From Deltaproteobacteria bacterium (lineage in GTDB: Bacteria > Myxococcota_A > Polyangia > HGW-17 > SLPX01): a DNA stretch of 60,644 nt. Shown in pieces: positions 16,042 to 25,369 of the stretch (the first letter of the stretch is position 1; each line of letters starts with the position of its first letter). The position numbers were made by a program, and so were the translations under genes. The notes beneath the pieces were generated by a model. The model ran no database searches. It saw nothing but the letters and a program-made list of their open reading frames with translations, and was not told where the DNA came from. The DNA lies in assembly GCA_021162935.1 (NCBI GenBank), contig JAGGXR010000154.1:1-60644 (forward strand), given 5' to 3'.

Positions 16042-17601
16042 CTAATTGACCGGGACCAGAATGGTCTTGTCCTGGTCAATGTTCAATTCAATCCTGTAAT
16101 GGGACTTGTCCGTGCGTGACGATGGGCCGAATAGGACAATCTGACAGACAATGCTTGCGTTGGGCGACAGGGTTTTGGGGTTCTGTTGCCGCTTGAGTCG
16201 TTCTGCGATGCTCATGTCCACGCCTTGCCTGCCGCGGAGTCGTACGACGTTGGCAATTTCATGCTTCGATAGGACCCAGCCACAGGGGGCGAGGCCGCTG
16301 TCCATCTGATTGGCGCCGACGTACAGGGCACCCCGGATATATGGGTTGTTGAACTGATACTGCTTGAGTGGATTCGTCAGGGTGGCTTGAATCACCACGA
16401 TGCTGGGGGCATCCGCTCGGGGCAGGACGGTCACCTTGTCTTTATGGATGGTCAGTTTCGACCAGACATTTTCCGTGGCGGGCTTCGTCGACTTTGTCTT
16501 GTGGTCGGTTCCCGTCGAACGGCGAATGAACACGTAGCCTCCGGCGATTCCGCCGACGACCACGACAGCCAGAAGGAGCCACATCACCCAATGCGTGTTG
16601 GATGTAAACGGATCATGCTTCTGCGGCTCATCGTCTGACCCGAGGGCGGGTTGATTCCACCCGCCCCCCTGTCTCGCCATTGACGGTGCCATGCGCCCAG
16701 CCATGCCCGCGGCATTCGACTGCGCCTGGGCCGCCATTTGCTGTGCCTGGACGAATTTGGCCTGAGCAGCCTGGTATTGAGCCATGGCAACCTGCAATTC
16801 CGTCTGGGCCGATGCAAGGTGTGCCTGGTATTGGGCGGCGTCGGCTTGTGCCGCTTTGGCCTGCTCGAACGCTGCCTGAGCCGATTCGGCCCTGCGTTGG
16901 GCCGCCTGGAGCTTCATGTTCTGGAGTTGGTCCTCAGGGGTCTTGGCTTGCTTGTCGATCACCTGCGGATCGACCAGGACCTGCACCTTCATCGTGGACT
17001 TGCGTCCGAAAGACGTCAGTGCAGGAGCGGCATCGTCGGTTTCATCCTCCTTCTGGTCCCCCTCTTGGGGGGAGAGCGTGTCGTCCACGATGATGCTGGG
17101 CCACTGTCCGGCAGCTTCGGCTTCCGCCCTGGGGGAGGAATGGTCCACGGCTTCGGTTTCTCCAGCCGTTTCCGAGACTTGAGCCAAATCGTCAGCGTCG
17201 ATGATCTCGATGTCCTTGAGTTTGGCAAGTTCTTCCGGCGACAGGATCTTGGCATCCGGTTCCACTTCGTTGAGTTCGATACCCAACTCGGCGGCGGTGG
17301 TGGGAGCATTCTGAATGGCTTCTTTCCGGATCTGCTCCGCAAGGTTGGGGTCGATATCCACGTCTGTGGAATCGGGGCTGTCTGCAGCGGCTTCCTCCTG
17401 CATCAAAGCGGCCACGTTGGCCGAGATGGCGGGATCCGTGTCCGAGGGAGAATCGGTTTGTTGCTGCTGCTCTTCGTTGGTTTGTGGACGAATGATGAAG
17501 GTGAAACGGCACTTGGGACAACGAATTTTAGTGGCTGGTCCCTTGATTTGTTCGTCGGGAACGCTGAACCTGGCCTGACAAAGTGGGCAAGGCAAGATCA
17601 T
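16042..17601 (-). CDS. Zinc-ribbon, coiled-coil, DUF3426-type membrane protein
   Basis: 519 residues. The N-terminus (1-40) is an MJ0042-type zinc ribbon: CPLCQARFSVPDEQ...IRCPKCRFTF, two Cys-X2-Cys knuckles. A long acidic low-complexity region follows, then an Ala/Gln-rich coiled coil of about 80 residues (QAAQRRAESAQAAFEQAKAA and on). One transmembrane helix near WVMWLLLAVVVVGGIAGGYVF separates it from a C-terminal domain of about 150 residues with DUF3426 character (IQATLTNPLKQYQFNNPYIR, VCQIVLFGPSS). This architecture recurs in deltaproteobacteria, with the ribbon in the cytoplasm and the beta domain outside. Role unknown. Confidence 0.8.
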   Translation of the reverse strand: MILPCPLCQARFSVPDEQIKGPATKIRCPKCRFTFIIRPQTNEEQQQQTDSPSDTDPAISANVAALMQEEAAADSPDSTDVDIDPNLAEQIRKEAIQNAPTTAAELGIELNEVEPDAKILSPEELAKLKDIEIIDADDLAQVSETAGETEAVDHSSPRAEAEAAGQWPSIIVDDTLSPQEGDQKEDETDDAAPALTSFGRKSTMKVQVLVDPQVIDKQAKTPEDQLQNMKLQAAQRRAESAQAAFEQAKAAQADAAQYQAHLASAQTELQVAMAQYQAAQAKFVQAQQMAAQAQSNAAGMAGRMAPSMARQGGGWNQPALGSDDEPQKHDPFTSNTHWVMWLLLAVVVVGGIAGGYVFIRRSTGTDHKTKSTKPATENVWSKLTIHKDKVTVLPRADAPSIVVIQATLTNPLKQYQFNNPYIRGALYVGANQMDSGLAPCGWVLSKHEIANVVRLRGRQGVDMSIAERLKRQQNPKTLSPNASIVCQIVLFGPSSRTDKSHYRIELNIDQDKTILVPVN

Positions 17602-17716
17602 GGTGTGCGTCGTTTCCGTTTCTTCAGCGCCGAAGACCCTGTCTCGTCGCGTGATTTCTTCGTCTCGTTTCGTCAGTGAGGTATTATGCCGTCACAAGTT
17701 GCAATAATCAAGGTTT

Positions 17717-17730
17717 CTGATCGGGATCAG
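17717..17730. repeat. Inverted repeat CTGATC-GG-GATCAG
   Basis: A perfect 6-bp inverted repeat with a 2-bp centre, 116-129 nt upstream of the zinc-ribbon gene start and between it and the end of dnaE2. It could be an operator; the stem is short and no poly-T follows, so a terminator is unlikely. Confidence 0.25.
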
Positions 17731-17842
17731 CGGACAGGTGATCGAAAACTCGCTGGTGATTTTTTCCAGGAGAGGCGGGCACGCACGGACCCTGGTTTGG
17801 GGCTTGGGTGGAGTGGTCGTGCTTGCACGAATCCATGGAAGA

Positions 17843-20800
17843 TCATTTGAAATTTCGGCTGACGGGCTTGGCGCCGACCAGCCAGGTCGGCTTCCAGACG
17901 GATTCGGCCAGGAGGCTGACGGCGCCGTCGAAATGTTGAAGAATGCCTGAAATTCCCAAGATGGGACTCATCCGGATGAGGTATTGATATTTTTGATAGA
18001 CATCTGGGACGAAAACCACGTCGACGAATCCGGTTTCATCCTCCAAGGTCGCAAAGACCATTCCAGAGGCGGTCGAAGGACGTTGGCGGCAGATGACGAG
18101 GCCCACGTATCGGATGTGTGAGCCCGGCCGAGTCGCTTTGGCCGTGGCAGCGTCGGGCAAGCCGGCCCGTGCGAGCTCACCTCGCAGTGGGACCAGCAGG
18201 TGGCCCTGCGGACTGTGGGCCGTGGCCAGGTGATCCCACAGGATCGTTTCGGCGGCGGTGAGCGGGGTGAATCGCGGTGACTGCGAGGCGAGTGGCAGGC
18301 GGCTCGTGGATGCATCGAACCGGCTGGTTGCCTCCCACAGGGCCGTTCGGCGGTTTTCCTTCAACCCGGATAGCGCTCCTGATTGCGCCAAAGCAGCCAG
18401 CTCTTTTCGGTCGAGCCGGCAGCGTTGGGCCAGATTTTCGATCGATGCAAATGGGTGGGACTTCCGCTCACGAGCCATGTTCCGGCCCGTTGTCGCGGAC
18501 AGCCCCTTGATGCTCCGCAGCCCCATTCGGAGGGCGAACAAACGGTGCGCGGGCCGTGGGCGACTCGTTGCCGACGATGTCGGATTCGAGGCGGGCCGTG
18601 GGCCAGTCCATGCCTCCGAGATGGGCTCCAAGGTGGCGTCCCAGTCGCTGTATCGGACATCGACGCCCAAAATGGTCACGTCATGGCGTCTGGCATCTTC
18701 GACGATGGTGGCAATCGAGTAGAATCCAAGGGGTTGGGCGTTGAGCAGGGCGCAGGCGAACAGGGCGGGATAGTGACACTTGATCCAGGCAGTTGCATAG
18801 CTGATCAAAGCGAAGCTGGCCGCATGGCTCTCCGGGAAGCCGTATTCTCCGAATCCTTGAATTTGCTCGAAGACCTGGAGGGCGAATTCTGTGGGAATAC
18901 CCTTGGCCATCATGCCGGAAACGAGCCGTTCACGGTGCCGGTCCATGGATCCTTGCTTGCGCCATGCCGCCATGTCCCGACGGAGTTGGTCCGCCTCTCC
19001 AGGCGTGTAGTCGGCCGCCACCATGGCAAGGCGCATGACCTGCTCCTGGAACAGGGGGACCCCTAGGGTCTTCGACAGCACTGGTTCCAAGTCGGGGTGC
19101 GGATATCGGACCTGTTCCAACCCGGCCCTCCGGCGCAGGTATGGATGGACCATCTGCCCCGCGATGGGGCCTGGGCGCACCAGGCTGATCTCGATGACCA
19201 GGTCATAGAACCGACGCGGCTTGAGGCGGGGCAGCATGGCCATCTGGGCTCGGCTCTCCACCTGGAACACGCCCACCGTGTCGGCGCGGCAGAGCATGTC
19301 GAACGTTCGTGGATCTTCGGCGGGAATCCGGGCCATGTCCAACTCGATGTCGTACTTTGCACCGAGCAGCGCAAAACTCTTGGACAGAAGGGTCAAGGCG
19401 CCGAGTCCCAGCAGGTCCACCTTGAACAGCCCCATGGCCTCCACGTCGTACTTGTCCCACTGGATGATGGTTCGGCCCTCCATGGCCGCGGTCTGGGTTG
19501 GGACCAATCGGTCGAGGGGAGCGGCACCGAGCAGGAAACCTCCTGGGTGGGTCGAAAGATGCCTGGGCGTGCCCAGAATTTCGGCGGCCAGACGGAGCAA
19601 GAGCTTCGTGCTGTGGGCTTCGGTGGGCAGACCGGCTCGTTGTAGGGCCTCGTCGTCGGGCAGGTCGTGATGCCCTGTGAGTTTTGCGAGATGTTCCAGG
19701 GCCAAGATCGGGATCCCCAGAGCCTTGCCCACGTCTCGAATCGCCGATCTGGGCCGGTACCGGATGACCGAAGCCACCATGGCGGCACGTTTGCGGCCGA
19801 ATCGCTCATAGACGTGTTGGATCACCTCTTCGCGACGCTCATGGCTGATGTCTAAGTCGATATCCGGTGGCTCCTGACGTTCCTTGGACAAGAAGCGCTC
19901 GAAGAGCAGGTTGGATCGAACGGGATCGACCGCCGTGATCCCCAGACAGTAGCAGACGGCCGAGTTGGCCGCAGACCCTCTGCCCTGGCACAGGATGTCT
20001 TCTTTGCGGCAGAACTCGACGATTTCGTACATGGTCAAAAAATACCCTTCGTATTCGAGTTCGGTGATGAGCCGTAGTTCTCGATCGAGTTGTCGGAGCA
20101 CGTCCGGCGGGATGGTGCCCTGGTAGCGTCCCTTCGCTCCCTCGATGGTCAGCGCACGGAGCCATGTTTTCGCGTCGCGACCGTCCGGTCCCCGTTCCAC
20201 TGGATAACGGTAATGGAGTTGGGACAGACGGAACCGGCAACGGTGGGCGACCTCCAACGTACGGGCCAACGAGTCGGGATCGTCTGCGTAGAGCGCTTGG
20301 ATCGCCTGAGGCGAGGGCAGGACATAGCGATCGTTCGCCTTGGTGTATGCCGAGGCCTCGAACAGAGGGACGCCGTGGCGGATGCAAGTCAGCACATCCT
20401 GGAGTGGTCGCTTGGAAGCATCGTGGTAGAGAACCTCGATGGCCGCCACCGTGGCAATGCCCAGTCGCTTCGCCGCGGAGCGGACCAGGTATTCCTGCTC
20501 GGGATCCCGGTCGAGGAGATGGCGGGTAATCATGGCGTAGAGGCGGCCTGCGAAGCGGCGGGCGAGTCGATCCAGGTGGCCCTTCGACCAGAGGACGGGA
20601 TTCCACCACAGGGCGATGAGTCCGTCGGCGAGTTTATCCAGGTCGCTCCATGCGAGATGAAAATTCCCATGGGGGCCGCTGTGCCCCAGGCTCAGAAGTC
20701 GGCAGAGATTTTGGTACCCATCGAGGCTTTGGACCAGCAGGAGCAGATCGCGATCCTCGATGCGCACCTGGCTGCCCACGATGACTCGGGTTTCGGACTC

Positions 20801-20992
20801 CTGAGCGGCCACGTGGGCCCGCACCACGCCGTAGAGCCCGTTTCGATCGGTCAGGGCGAGAGCGGGATACTTGTATGTGCAGGCCTGTTCGACCAGTTCT
20901 TCGGGATGGCTCGCCCCCTCTAGGAACGAGTAGTTGCTTTTACACCACAGGGGAACGAACGGAACCATCGGTGTGCCTCGTCGTCCAGTCAA
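17843..20992 (-). CDS. dnaE2: Error-prone DNA polymerase III alpha, DnaE2/ImuC
   Basis: 1049 residues; ATG 20968 would give 1041 and a better match to the usual MVPFVPLWCKSNYSFLEGAS opening. A PHP domain occupies the first 250 residues, then the polymerase core with GRGSAANSAVCYCLGITAVDP, EPPDIDLDISHERREEV (catalytic aspartates in PDIDLD) and FQVESRAQMAMLPRL, followed by a helix-hairpin-helix region and a C-terminal OB fold. Length and gene context mark the ImuC/DnaE2 branch, the non-replicative enzyme for SOS mutagenesis, rather than replicative DnaE. It starts 7 nt after imuB, as last gene of lexA-imuA-imuB-dnaE2. Confidence 0.96.
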   Translation of the reverse strand: MTGRRGTPMVPFVPLWCKSNYSFLEGASHPEELVEQACTYKYPALALTDRNGLYGVVRAHVAAQESETRVIVGSQVRIEDRDLLLLVQSLDGYQNLCRLLSLGHSGPHGNFHLAWSDLDKLADGLIALWWNPVLWSKGHLDRLARRFAGRLYAMITRHLLDRDPEQEYLVRSAAKRLGIATVAAIEVLYHDASKRPLQDVLTCIRHGVPLFEASAYTKANDRYVLPSPQAIQALYADDPDSLARTLEVAHRCRFRLSQLHYRYPVERGPDGRDAKTWLRALTIEGAKGRYQGTIPPDVLRQLDRELRLITELEYEGYFLTMYEIVEFCRKEDILCQGRGSAANSAVCYCLGITAVDPVRSNLLFERFLSKERQEPPDIDLDISHERREEVIQHVYERFGRKRAAMVASVIRYRPRSAIRDVGKALGIPILALEHLAKLTGHHDLPDDEALQRAGLPTEAHSTKLLLRLAAEILGTPRHLSTHPGGFLLGAAPLDRLVPTQTAAMEGRTIIQWDKYDVEAMGLFKVDLLGLGALTLLSKSFALLGAKYDIELDMARIPAEDPRTFDMLCRADTVGVFQVESRAQMAMLPRLKPRRFYDLVIEISLVRPGPIAGQMVHPYLRRRAGLEQVRYPHPDLEPVLSKTLGVPLFQEQVMRLAMVAADYTPGEADQLRRDMAAWRKQGSMDRHRERLVSGMMAKGIPTEFALQVFEQIQGFGEYGFPESHAASFALISYATAWIKCHYPALFACALLNAQPLGFYSIATIVEDARRHDVTILGVDVRYSDWDATLEPISEAWTGPRPASNPTSSATSRPRPAHRLFALRMGLRSIKGLSATTGRNMARERKSHPFASIENLAQRCRLDRKELAALAQSGALSGLKENRRTALWEATSRFDASTSRLPLASQSPRFTPLTAAETILWDHLATAHSPQGHLLVPLRGELARAGLPDAATAKATRPGSHIRYVGLVICRQRPSTASGMVFATLEDETGFVDVVFVPDVYQKYQYLIRMSPILGISGILQHFDGAVSLLAESVWKPTWLVGAKPVSRNFK

Positions 20993-20998
20993 TGGCCA

Positions 20999-22639
20999 CT
21001 ACTCGACCCAACCGATGATTCTGGGAACATGGTCGTCCTCGCGGTCGATCGGACCGTCGGCCACGACCCATAAGATTGCGTCGCGATCCGTCTCAACGAA
21101 AAAATAGCGCCGTTGGCGCTCGTGGCTCCACCAGCCTCCAGAGACCAGGTAGGGGCCATGCAGATCGTCTGTTCGTCCATGACGTTCGTTGCGTCCGACC
21201 TGCAGGTCATGTCCACCACGTCCAGCATATGCGTAGGGATGATGGATGCGCAGCATGGAACGCCATCGCTCAAGGGATATGGGCAGAACCACGGGATCGC
21301 TCGTGACCCGGCGCACGAGGCCGGGTCGCATCAGCGATTCGGGCTGCGCCGGTTCGAGCCGACGGAGACGTTGCCACTCGAATCGGTATTCGGGCAGATG
21401 GGCGGCCTTCGGTTCGGCCCGTACCACGGCGTCGTTTCCGAGTTCCGCCCGGATCCTAGCGAGGGCGGCGTTGCTCCGGTCCAGGTCGCGTTGCCAGCCG
21501 CTTCGCAGCAACGGAGGTTGGTGCGGCGTGACCGATTCGGGCTGAACCACGATAGTCACGGTGCGCAGCGGTCCTTGGAACGTGATGTGTTCCAGACGCA
21601 GACGAACGAGATCGAGCAACACGGACACGGATCTGGTGGGCCTGGCAGGACGGATGGTCTCGACCTGCGCATTGCCTCCGTCGAAGAGCAGGGTCACCTC
21701 GACGGCACCGATCTCCTTGCCCTGGAGGGCTCGTCCGAAAAGAAGGCCGTGGAGCAGTCGCTTGACGAGGAAGAGCGTGGCGGTGACGGACACCTCCTCG
21801 GCATCCACCTCGATGGAGGCCGAGGGCGGCACCACGGGACGATACATGGAGATGGGCCGGTCATCGATGCGTGCGAGTAGTGGGGCCTCGTCCATGGAGA
21901 GACAGTGACGCGCCTGATGGTGGAGGGTTTGGCAGGTCGTGTCGAATCGGGCGGCGACTTCCGCCGCTGGGAGACGCGCGAGGTCGTCCAAGGTTTGGAC
22001 CTGGAGGGCATCGAGGAGCGGGTCTGGGACTGGGAGGAGCCTGGAGACGGCAATACGCCGGCAGGTGGTGATTTCATCGATTTGGGATTCGAATACGCAG
22101 ATCCGTCGCGTCTGGGTCATGGCCAGGGCGAAGGTGGAAAACCGGTGCGATCCGAGGACGATTCGAACCAGGTACCCCATTGGCTCGATGGCTTGGTAGA
22201 TGGCTTGGGCCAGCCGTTCGTCGGGCGGATCCCGCAGACCGTCCAGACCGATCCAGAACAGCCCCGGCATGTCTGGGTGCGGTTCGATCTGTGGTGAGAT
22301 CGTATCGAGTATGGCGAGGAGGCGCTCGATGACTTGATGGATGGCGGCGTCGGGGACCACGTCCACCCGGAGTTCGGGCGTCAGTCGCAACGCTGCATGG
22401 TAGGACATGCCGGGGCGGATCGACTGATCGGCCGCCCTTCGATTGACCCACGAAAGGGGCGCGCCCGGATCGATGTGCGCCAGAACACCCACTGGAAGCG
22501 AGTGCCAGTCTTCGTCGGCGTGCATGGTCAGCAGGATCTGGAGGGGCAGGGCGGGAAGATGCACGCAGGCGATGTGCGCCTGATGCGTCGGTGGCCCGGT
22601 GTTGTTGTTCCGTGGTGCCATCAATGCCGCCCTCGTCAT
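20999..22639 (-). CDS. imuB: ImuB, inactive Y-family polymerase-like mutagenesis factor
   Basis: 546 residues from ATG 22639, which overlaps the imuA stop as ATGA; the longer frame to 22714 would sit inside imuA. The N-terminal half follows the Y-family fold (ACVHLPALPLQILL, RPGMSYHAALRLTPELRV, FWIGLDGL, VRIVLGSHRFSTFALA) but lacks the paired acidic catalytic residues, as ImuB proteins do. It acts as a hub joining the beta clamp, ImuA and DnaE2. The tail (about residues 440-546) is the extended region found only in ImuB. A clamp-binding motif was not pinned down by eye. Confidence 0.93.
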   Translation of the reverse strand: MTRAALMAPRNNNTGPPTHQAHIACVHLPALPLQILLTMHADEDWHSLPVGVLAHIDPGAPLSWVNRRAADQSIRPGMSYHAALRLTPELRVDVVPDAAIHQVIERLLAILDTISPQIEPHPDMPGLFWIGLDGLRDPPDERLAQAIYQAIEPMGYLVRIVLGSHRFSTFALAMTQTRRICVFESQIDEITTCRRIAVSRLLPVPDPLLDALQVQTLDDLARLPAAEVAARFDTTCQTLHHQARHCLSMDEAPLLARIDDRPISMYRPVVPPSASIEVDAEEVSVTATLFLVKRLLHGLLFGRALQGKEIGAVEVTLLFDGGNAQVETIRPARPTRSVSVLLDLVRLRLEHITFQGPLRTVTIVVQPESVTPHQPPLLRSGWQRDLDRSNAALARIRAELGNDAVVRAEPKAAHLPEYRFEWQRLRRLEPAQPESLMRPGLVRRVTSDPVVLPISLERWRSMLRIHHPYAYAGRGGHDLQVGRNERHGRTDDLHGPYLVSGGWWSHERQRRYFFVETDRDAILWVVADGPIDREDDHVPRIIGWVE

Positions 22640-23400
22640 GAAGTTTTGGACATTTGCCCTCGGGGCGGCCCTTGGAGGCCGGGAACCAGGGCGAGCGAGA
22701 GGCCGTGATTCCAAGTCGGTGCCTGGCGGCGATCCCTAAGGGGGCGAATCACGACGGACCAGGATCGGAGCGTTCGTTGCTCGACGTGACTGGAGACCCG
22801 CAGCGAAATGGGGGCGTCGGGCAGGGCACGACGGCTCGTGTGATCTCGATCGGCGTTCCGTCGACCATCGGTGCTTTTGCCAGCGTTGTTTCGGCTGGCG
22901 AGACGTTGGTCATCCGTCAAGAGGACCACGGCGGTTCCGTGTCGGCGGGCATAGCCTTGGAGCCGCTGGAGGGAGGCGGCGCCCCGGTATCCGGTCTCGA
23001 AGGTGGCCTGGCCCAGGTCCAGAACGACCAGACCGAACCCTCCTGATTCCGACAGAATCTCGGCAGCCCGGAAGGCCGCAGGGATCGTCTGTGCCCGAAT
23101 CACTGCTAGGGCGCGCAGATCGACGCCCACGGCCGCCGCGTCCGGCGGGTAGAAGGAGGTTGCCCCGCAGGTGACCCACCCGACGGGTTCGCTGTGGGTT
23201 TGAGCCTCGAAGACCAGGCTCATGGCCAGGGCGAGCCGGGCCGTATGCCCCGTGATCTCGACGAGCCTGCCTTCCAAGGCGTCCAGGCCCCACCGCGGTC
23301 TGGCGGACTGGGACAGGTTGGATGCCACCTGGAGCAGCGACGGCTTCAGGTGCTTCGCTCTGGCCTGAGCGAGCAGGCGACGGATGGGATCCGATGGCAT
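22636..23400 (-). CDS. imuA: ImuA, RecA-like mutagenesis cassette protein
   Basis: 254 residues from ATG 23400, with GGAG six nt upstream, 19 nt after lexA. The RecA-like core shows in RWGLDALEGRLVEITGHTARLALAMSLVFEAQ, VGWVTCGATSFYPPDAAAVGVDL and GFGLVVLDLGQA. The Walker A loop is not recognisable, consistent with the degenerate nucleotide site of ImuA/SulA-like proteins. ImuA is needed with ImuB and DnaE2 for damage-induced mutagenesis. The C-terminus is basic and Arg-rich. The last residues overlap imuB by four bases. Confidence 0.85.
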   Translation of the reverse strand: MPSDPIRRLLAQARAKHLKPSLLQVASNLSQSARPRWGLDALEGRLVEITGHTARLALAMSLVFEAQTHSEPVGWVTCGATSFYPPDAAAVGVDLRALAVIRAQTIPAAFRAAEILSESGGFGLVVLDLGQATFETGYRGAASLQRLQGYARRHGTAVVLLTDDQRLASRNNAGKSTDGRRNADRDHTSRRALPDAPISLRVSSHVEQRTLRSWSVVIRPLRDRRQAPTWNHGLSLALVPGLQGPPRGQMSKTS

Positions 23401-23419
23401 GACGTTCTCCGTTTTTCGA

Positions 23420-24055
23420 TCAATCAGCCGAGAGGTCCGCCAGCCATGGGGGCGTTGCATCCAGGAATCGTCGGACCTCGATGACTTTGCCTAGGATGGT
23501 CACGGACTGGGGGTCGGGCCGCAAGATCGCGAATTGTTGGTTTTCGGGATGGAGTTCCACCCTGCCGTGGCGCAGGCGGAGGCGTTTGATCGTGGCCTCG
23601 TCATCGACCAGGGCCACCACGATATCACCCGAGTTCGCCGTGGCCTGGCGTTGGACCACCACGATGTCGCCTGGCATGATGCCGACGCCCTCCATGCTTT
23701 CGCCTTGGACGCGCAGGGCGAAGTATTCGCGATCCTCGCTGCGTACCTGGATGGGCAGGGTGCCTTCGTGCTGCTGGATGGCCGTGGTGAAGTCGCCGGC
23801 CTGGACCCGGCCGAGCAGGGGCACCAGCACCGTGGGTCCGACGCCGGGCAGGCTGTATCCGCGGGCCTTGCCGGACGTCTTCACGAGGCGGCCTTCTGCG
23901 ACGAGGGTTTCGAGGTGCTGCATGGCGGTTTGGACCGCCGAAAAGCCCATGGCCCGTTGCACCTCGCGCACCGTGGGCGGCATGCCGGCTACGATGCGTT
24001 GTTGGACGAAGCGAAACACACGCTCTTTCGTTTGGCCTGGAGGGGTGGGACCCAT
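23420..24055 (-). CDS. lexA: LexA SOS repressor
   Basis: 211 residues from ATG 24055; the longer frame adds a non-homologous tail. The N-terminal winged helix shows in RVFRFVQQRIVAGMPPTVREVQRAMGFSAVQTAMQHLETL, although the recognition helix differs from the usual LexA sequence, so its operator should differ too. The cleavage site is the Ala-Gly in RVQAGDF. The catalytic serine is in GESMEGVGIMPGD and the lysine in DEATIKRL. Being first in a lexA-imuA-imuB-dnaE2 run, it matches the second LexA (LexA2) that controls this cassette in many proteobacteria; a second, general LexA may exist elsewhere. Confidence 0.95.
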   Translation of the reverse strand: MGPTPPGQTKERVFRFVQQRIVAGMPPTVREVQRAMGFSAVQTAMQHLETLVAEGRLVKTSGKARGYSLPGVGPTVLVPLLGRVQAGDFTTAIQQHEGTLPIQVRSEDREYFALRVQGESMEGVGIMPGDIVVVQRQATANSGDIVVALVDDEATIKRLRLRHGRVELHPENQQFAILRPDPQSVTILGKVIEVRRFLDATPPWLADLSAD

Positions 24056-24182
24056 GGCGCGACTCCTATCGACAGGGGTGGTCGTCCGGACGAGTGGCCC
24101 AGGCGGTTCGATCGAGGCTCGTTTCAGGGGCCTGTTTTTTGTTTGCCTGCGATCGGACCTCGATTCGTTTGGTTCATTTGGA

Positions 24183-24212
24183 AGCGTACCAGACAAATGT
24201 CTGTCACGTCAA
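24183..24212 (-). promoter_or_regulatory. lexA cassette promoter
   Basis: Reading the minus strand, TTGACG (24212-24207) and TACGCT (24188-24183) are 18 nt apart. The -35 is good and the -10 poor. The leader to the lexA ATG would be about 120 nt. The palindrome at 24191-24202 falls in the spacer, the right place for repression. Confidence 0.45.
24191..24202. promoter_or_regulatory. Candidate LexA operator AGACAAATGTCT
   Basis: AGACA-AA-TGTCT has 5-bp perfect arms around a 2-bp centre. It sits between the predicted -35 and -10 of lexA, as expected for autorepression. It does not match the E. coli CTG-N10-CAG or the Gram-positive GAAC-N4-GTTC boxes, which fits a divergent recognition helix. 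A second inverted repeat TTTCGA-C-TCGAAA at 24227-24239 is an alternative site. Confidence 0.5.
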
Positions 24213-24409
24213 GGGCGAATTGGTCGTTTCGACTCGAAATTTGTGTCTGACGACTTCTTCGGTGGGGCCATTGTGAGACCGCCCCTCGCAACTTGGTCGA
24301 TCGACTCACGATCTTGCTTCAGTTTCGCCGCTTTTTTCAGTACGATTGTCGCGTTTTCTGCCTCCATACGCGAACGCGCAGGGAGGATGCCCACTGAGGA
24401 GGTCTCGTC

Positions 24410-25246
24410 ATGGCACAGGCCAACCAGATCCAGGTGAAGTTTTCCTTGCTCAATTCTGGCAACATTCGTTCCTTCGAGCGATTCTTGCAGTCTTCGGGGC
24501 GCTTTCGATTGGTGGACATGCCCGTGACCTTCGGGCTCATCGAGCACCCGGTCCATGGGGTTGGCCTGTTTGATACGGGCATGACCGCTCGGTTCAACTA
24601 TCTCACCCAGGGGCTGCAGCCTCGGCGGTTGTATCGGTTGGTGACGCCCATGAAGTTCAATCCCGAGTGGTCGCCCGTGAACCAACTCAGGAAACGAGGC
24701 ATCGAACCCGAGCAGGTGGACTGGATCGTGCTGTCGCACTTCGACTACGACCATATCTGCGGCCTGCCGGATTTTCCCAGGGCGCGAATCTTTTGCCACG
24801 ACGAAGGATGGCGTGCGGTACGCGGAAAAACCGGTTGGGATGCCGTCAAGGTTCGGGTCCTCCCGGAGATGCTTCCTTGGAACATGGCGGCTCGGATCGA
24901 GCCAATCGCCCATTTTTCGACTCCGCTACTCGACGAGTTGCCTCCGGGACACGACCTCTTCGGTGACGGTTCGGTCGTCCTGGTTCCGCTCTTGGGCCAT
25001 GCGGCTGGACACATCGGGGCGTTGCTCGCCACGGACCAGGGCCCCGTGCTCCTGGTCGGCGACGCCTGCTGGAATCTCGAAGGCCTGCGCAACGGGGACA
25101 GCACGCCCCACCAGATGATTGCCTGGAATCGCGAGGACCAGCATCAGACGAGCGTGTTGCTCCAAAAATTGATAGAGCAAAGGCCCGATTTGCCCGTTAT
25201 TCCCACCCATTGCATTGAGGCCTGGACGAGGTGGGGGCAGCTCTGA
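24410..25246 (+). CDS. Metallo-beta-lactamase-fold hydrolase, lactonase-like
   Basis: 278 residues from ATG 24410, with GAGGAGG seven nt upstream. The metal site reads SHFDYDHICGL, that is His-X-Asp-X-Asp-His rather than the usual His-X-His-X-Asp-His: the second histidine is aspartate. Other ligands are His in LLGHAAGH, Asp in VGDACW and His in PTHC. The order of elements and the size are those of N-acyl-homoserine lactonase/quorum-quenching and related hydrolases, but the N-terminal FGLIEHPVHGVGLFDTGM only fits that group loosely. Substrate unknown. It is transcribed away from lexA across a 354-nt gap. Confidence 0.85.
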   Translation: MAQANQIQVKFSLLNSGNIRSFERFLQSSGRFRLVDMPVTFGLIEHPVHGVGLFDTGMTARFNYLTQGLQPRRLYRLVTPMKFNPEWSPVNQLRKRGIEPEQVDWIVLSHFDYDHICGLPDFPRARIFCHDEGWRAVRGKTGWDAVKVRVLPEMLPWNMAARIEPIAHFSTPLLDELPPGHDLFGDGSVVLVPLLGHAAGHIGALLATDQGPVLLVGDACWNLEGLRNGDSTPHQMIAWNREDQHQTSVLLQKLIEQRPDLPVIPTHCIEAWTRWGQL

Positions 25247-25369
25247 TCGATTTTTCTTAAGGGGGCATCTTGACATTGTGGTTATATAGGCCATGTTAAA
25301 AATGAACTATCAAGATAAACAAAGAGTAATCACTCTTCATGGACGAATCGAGAAAAGGAATGGTGCCCG

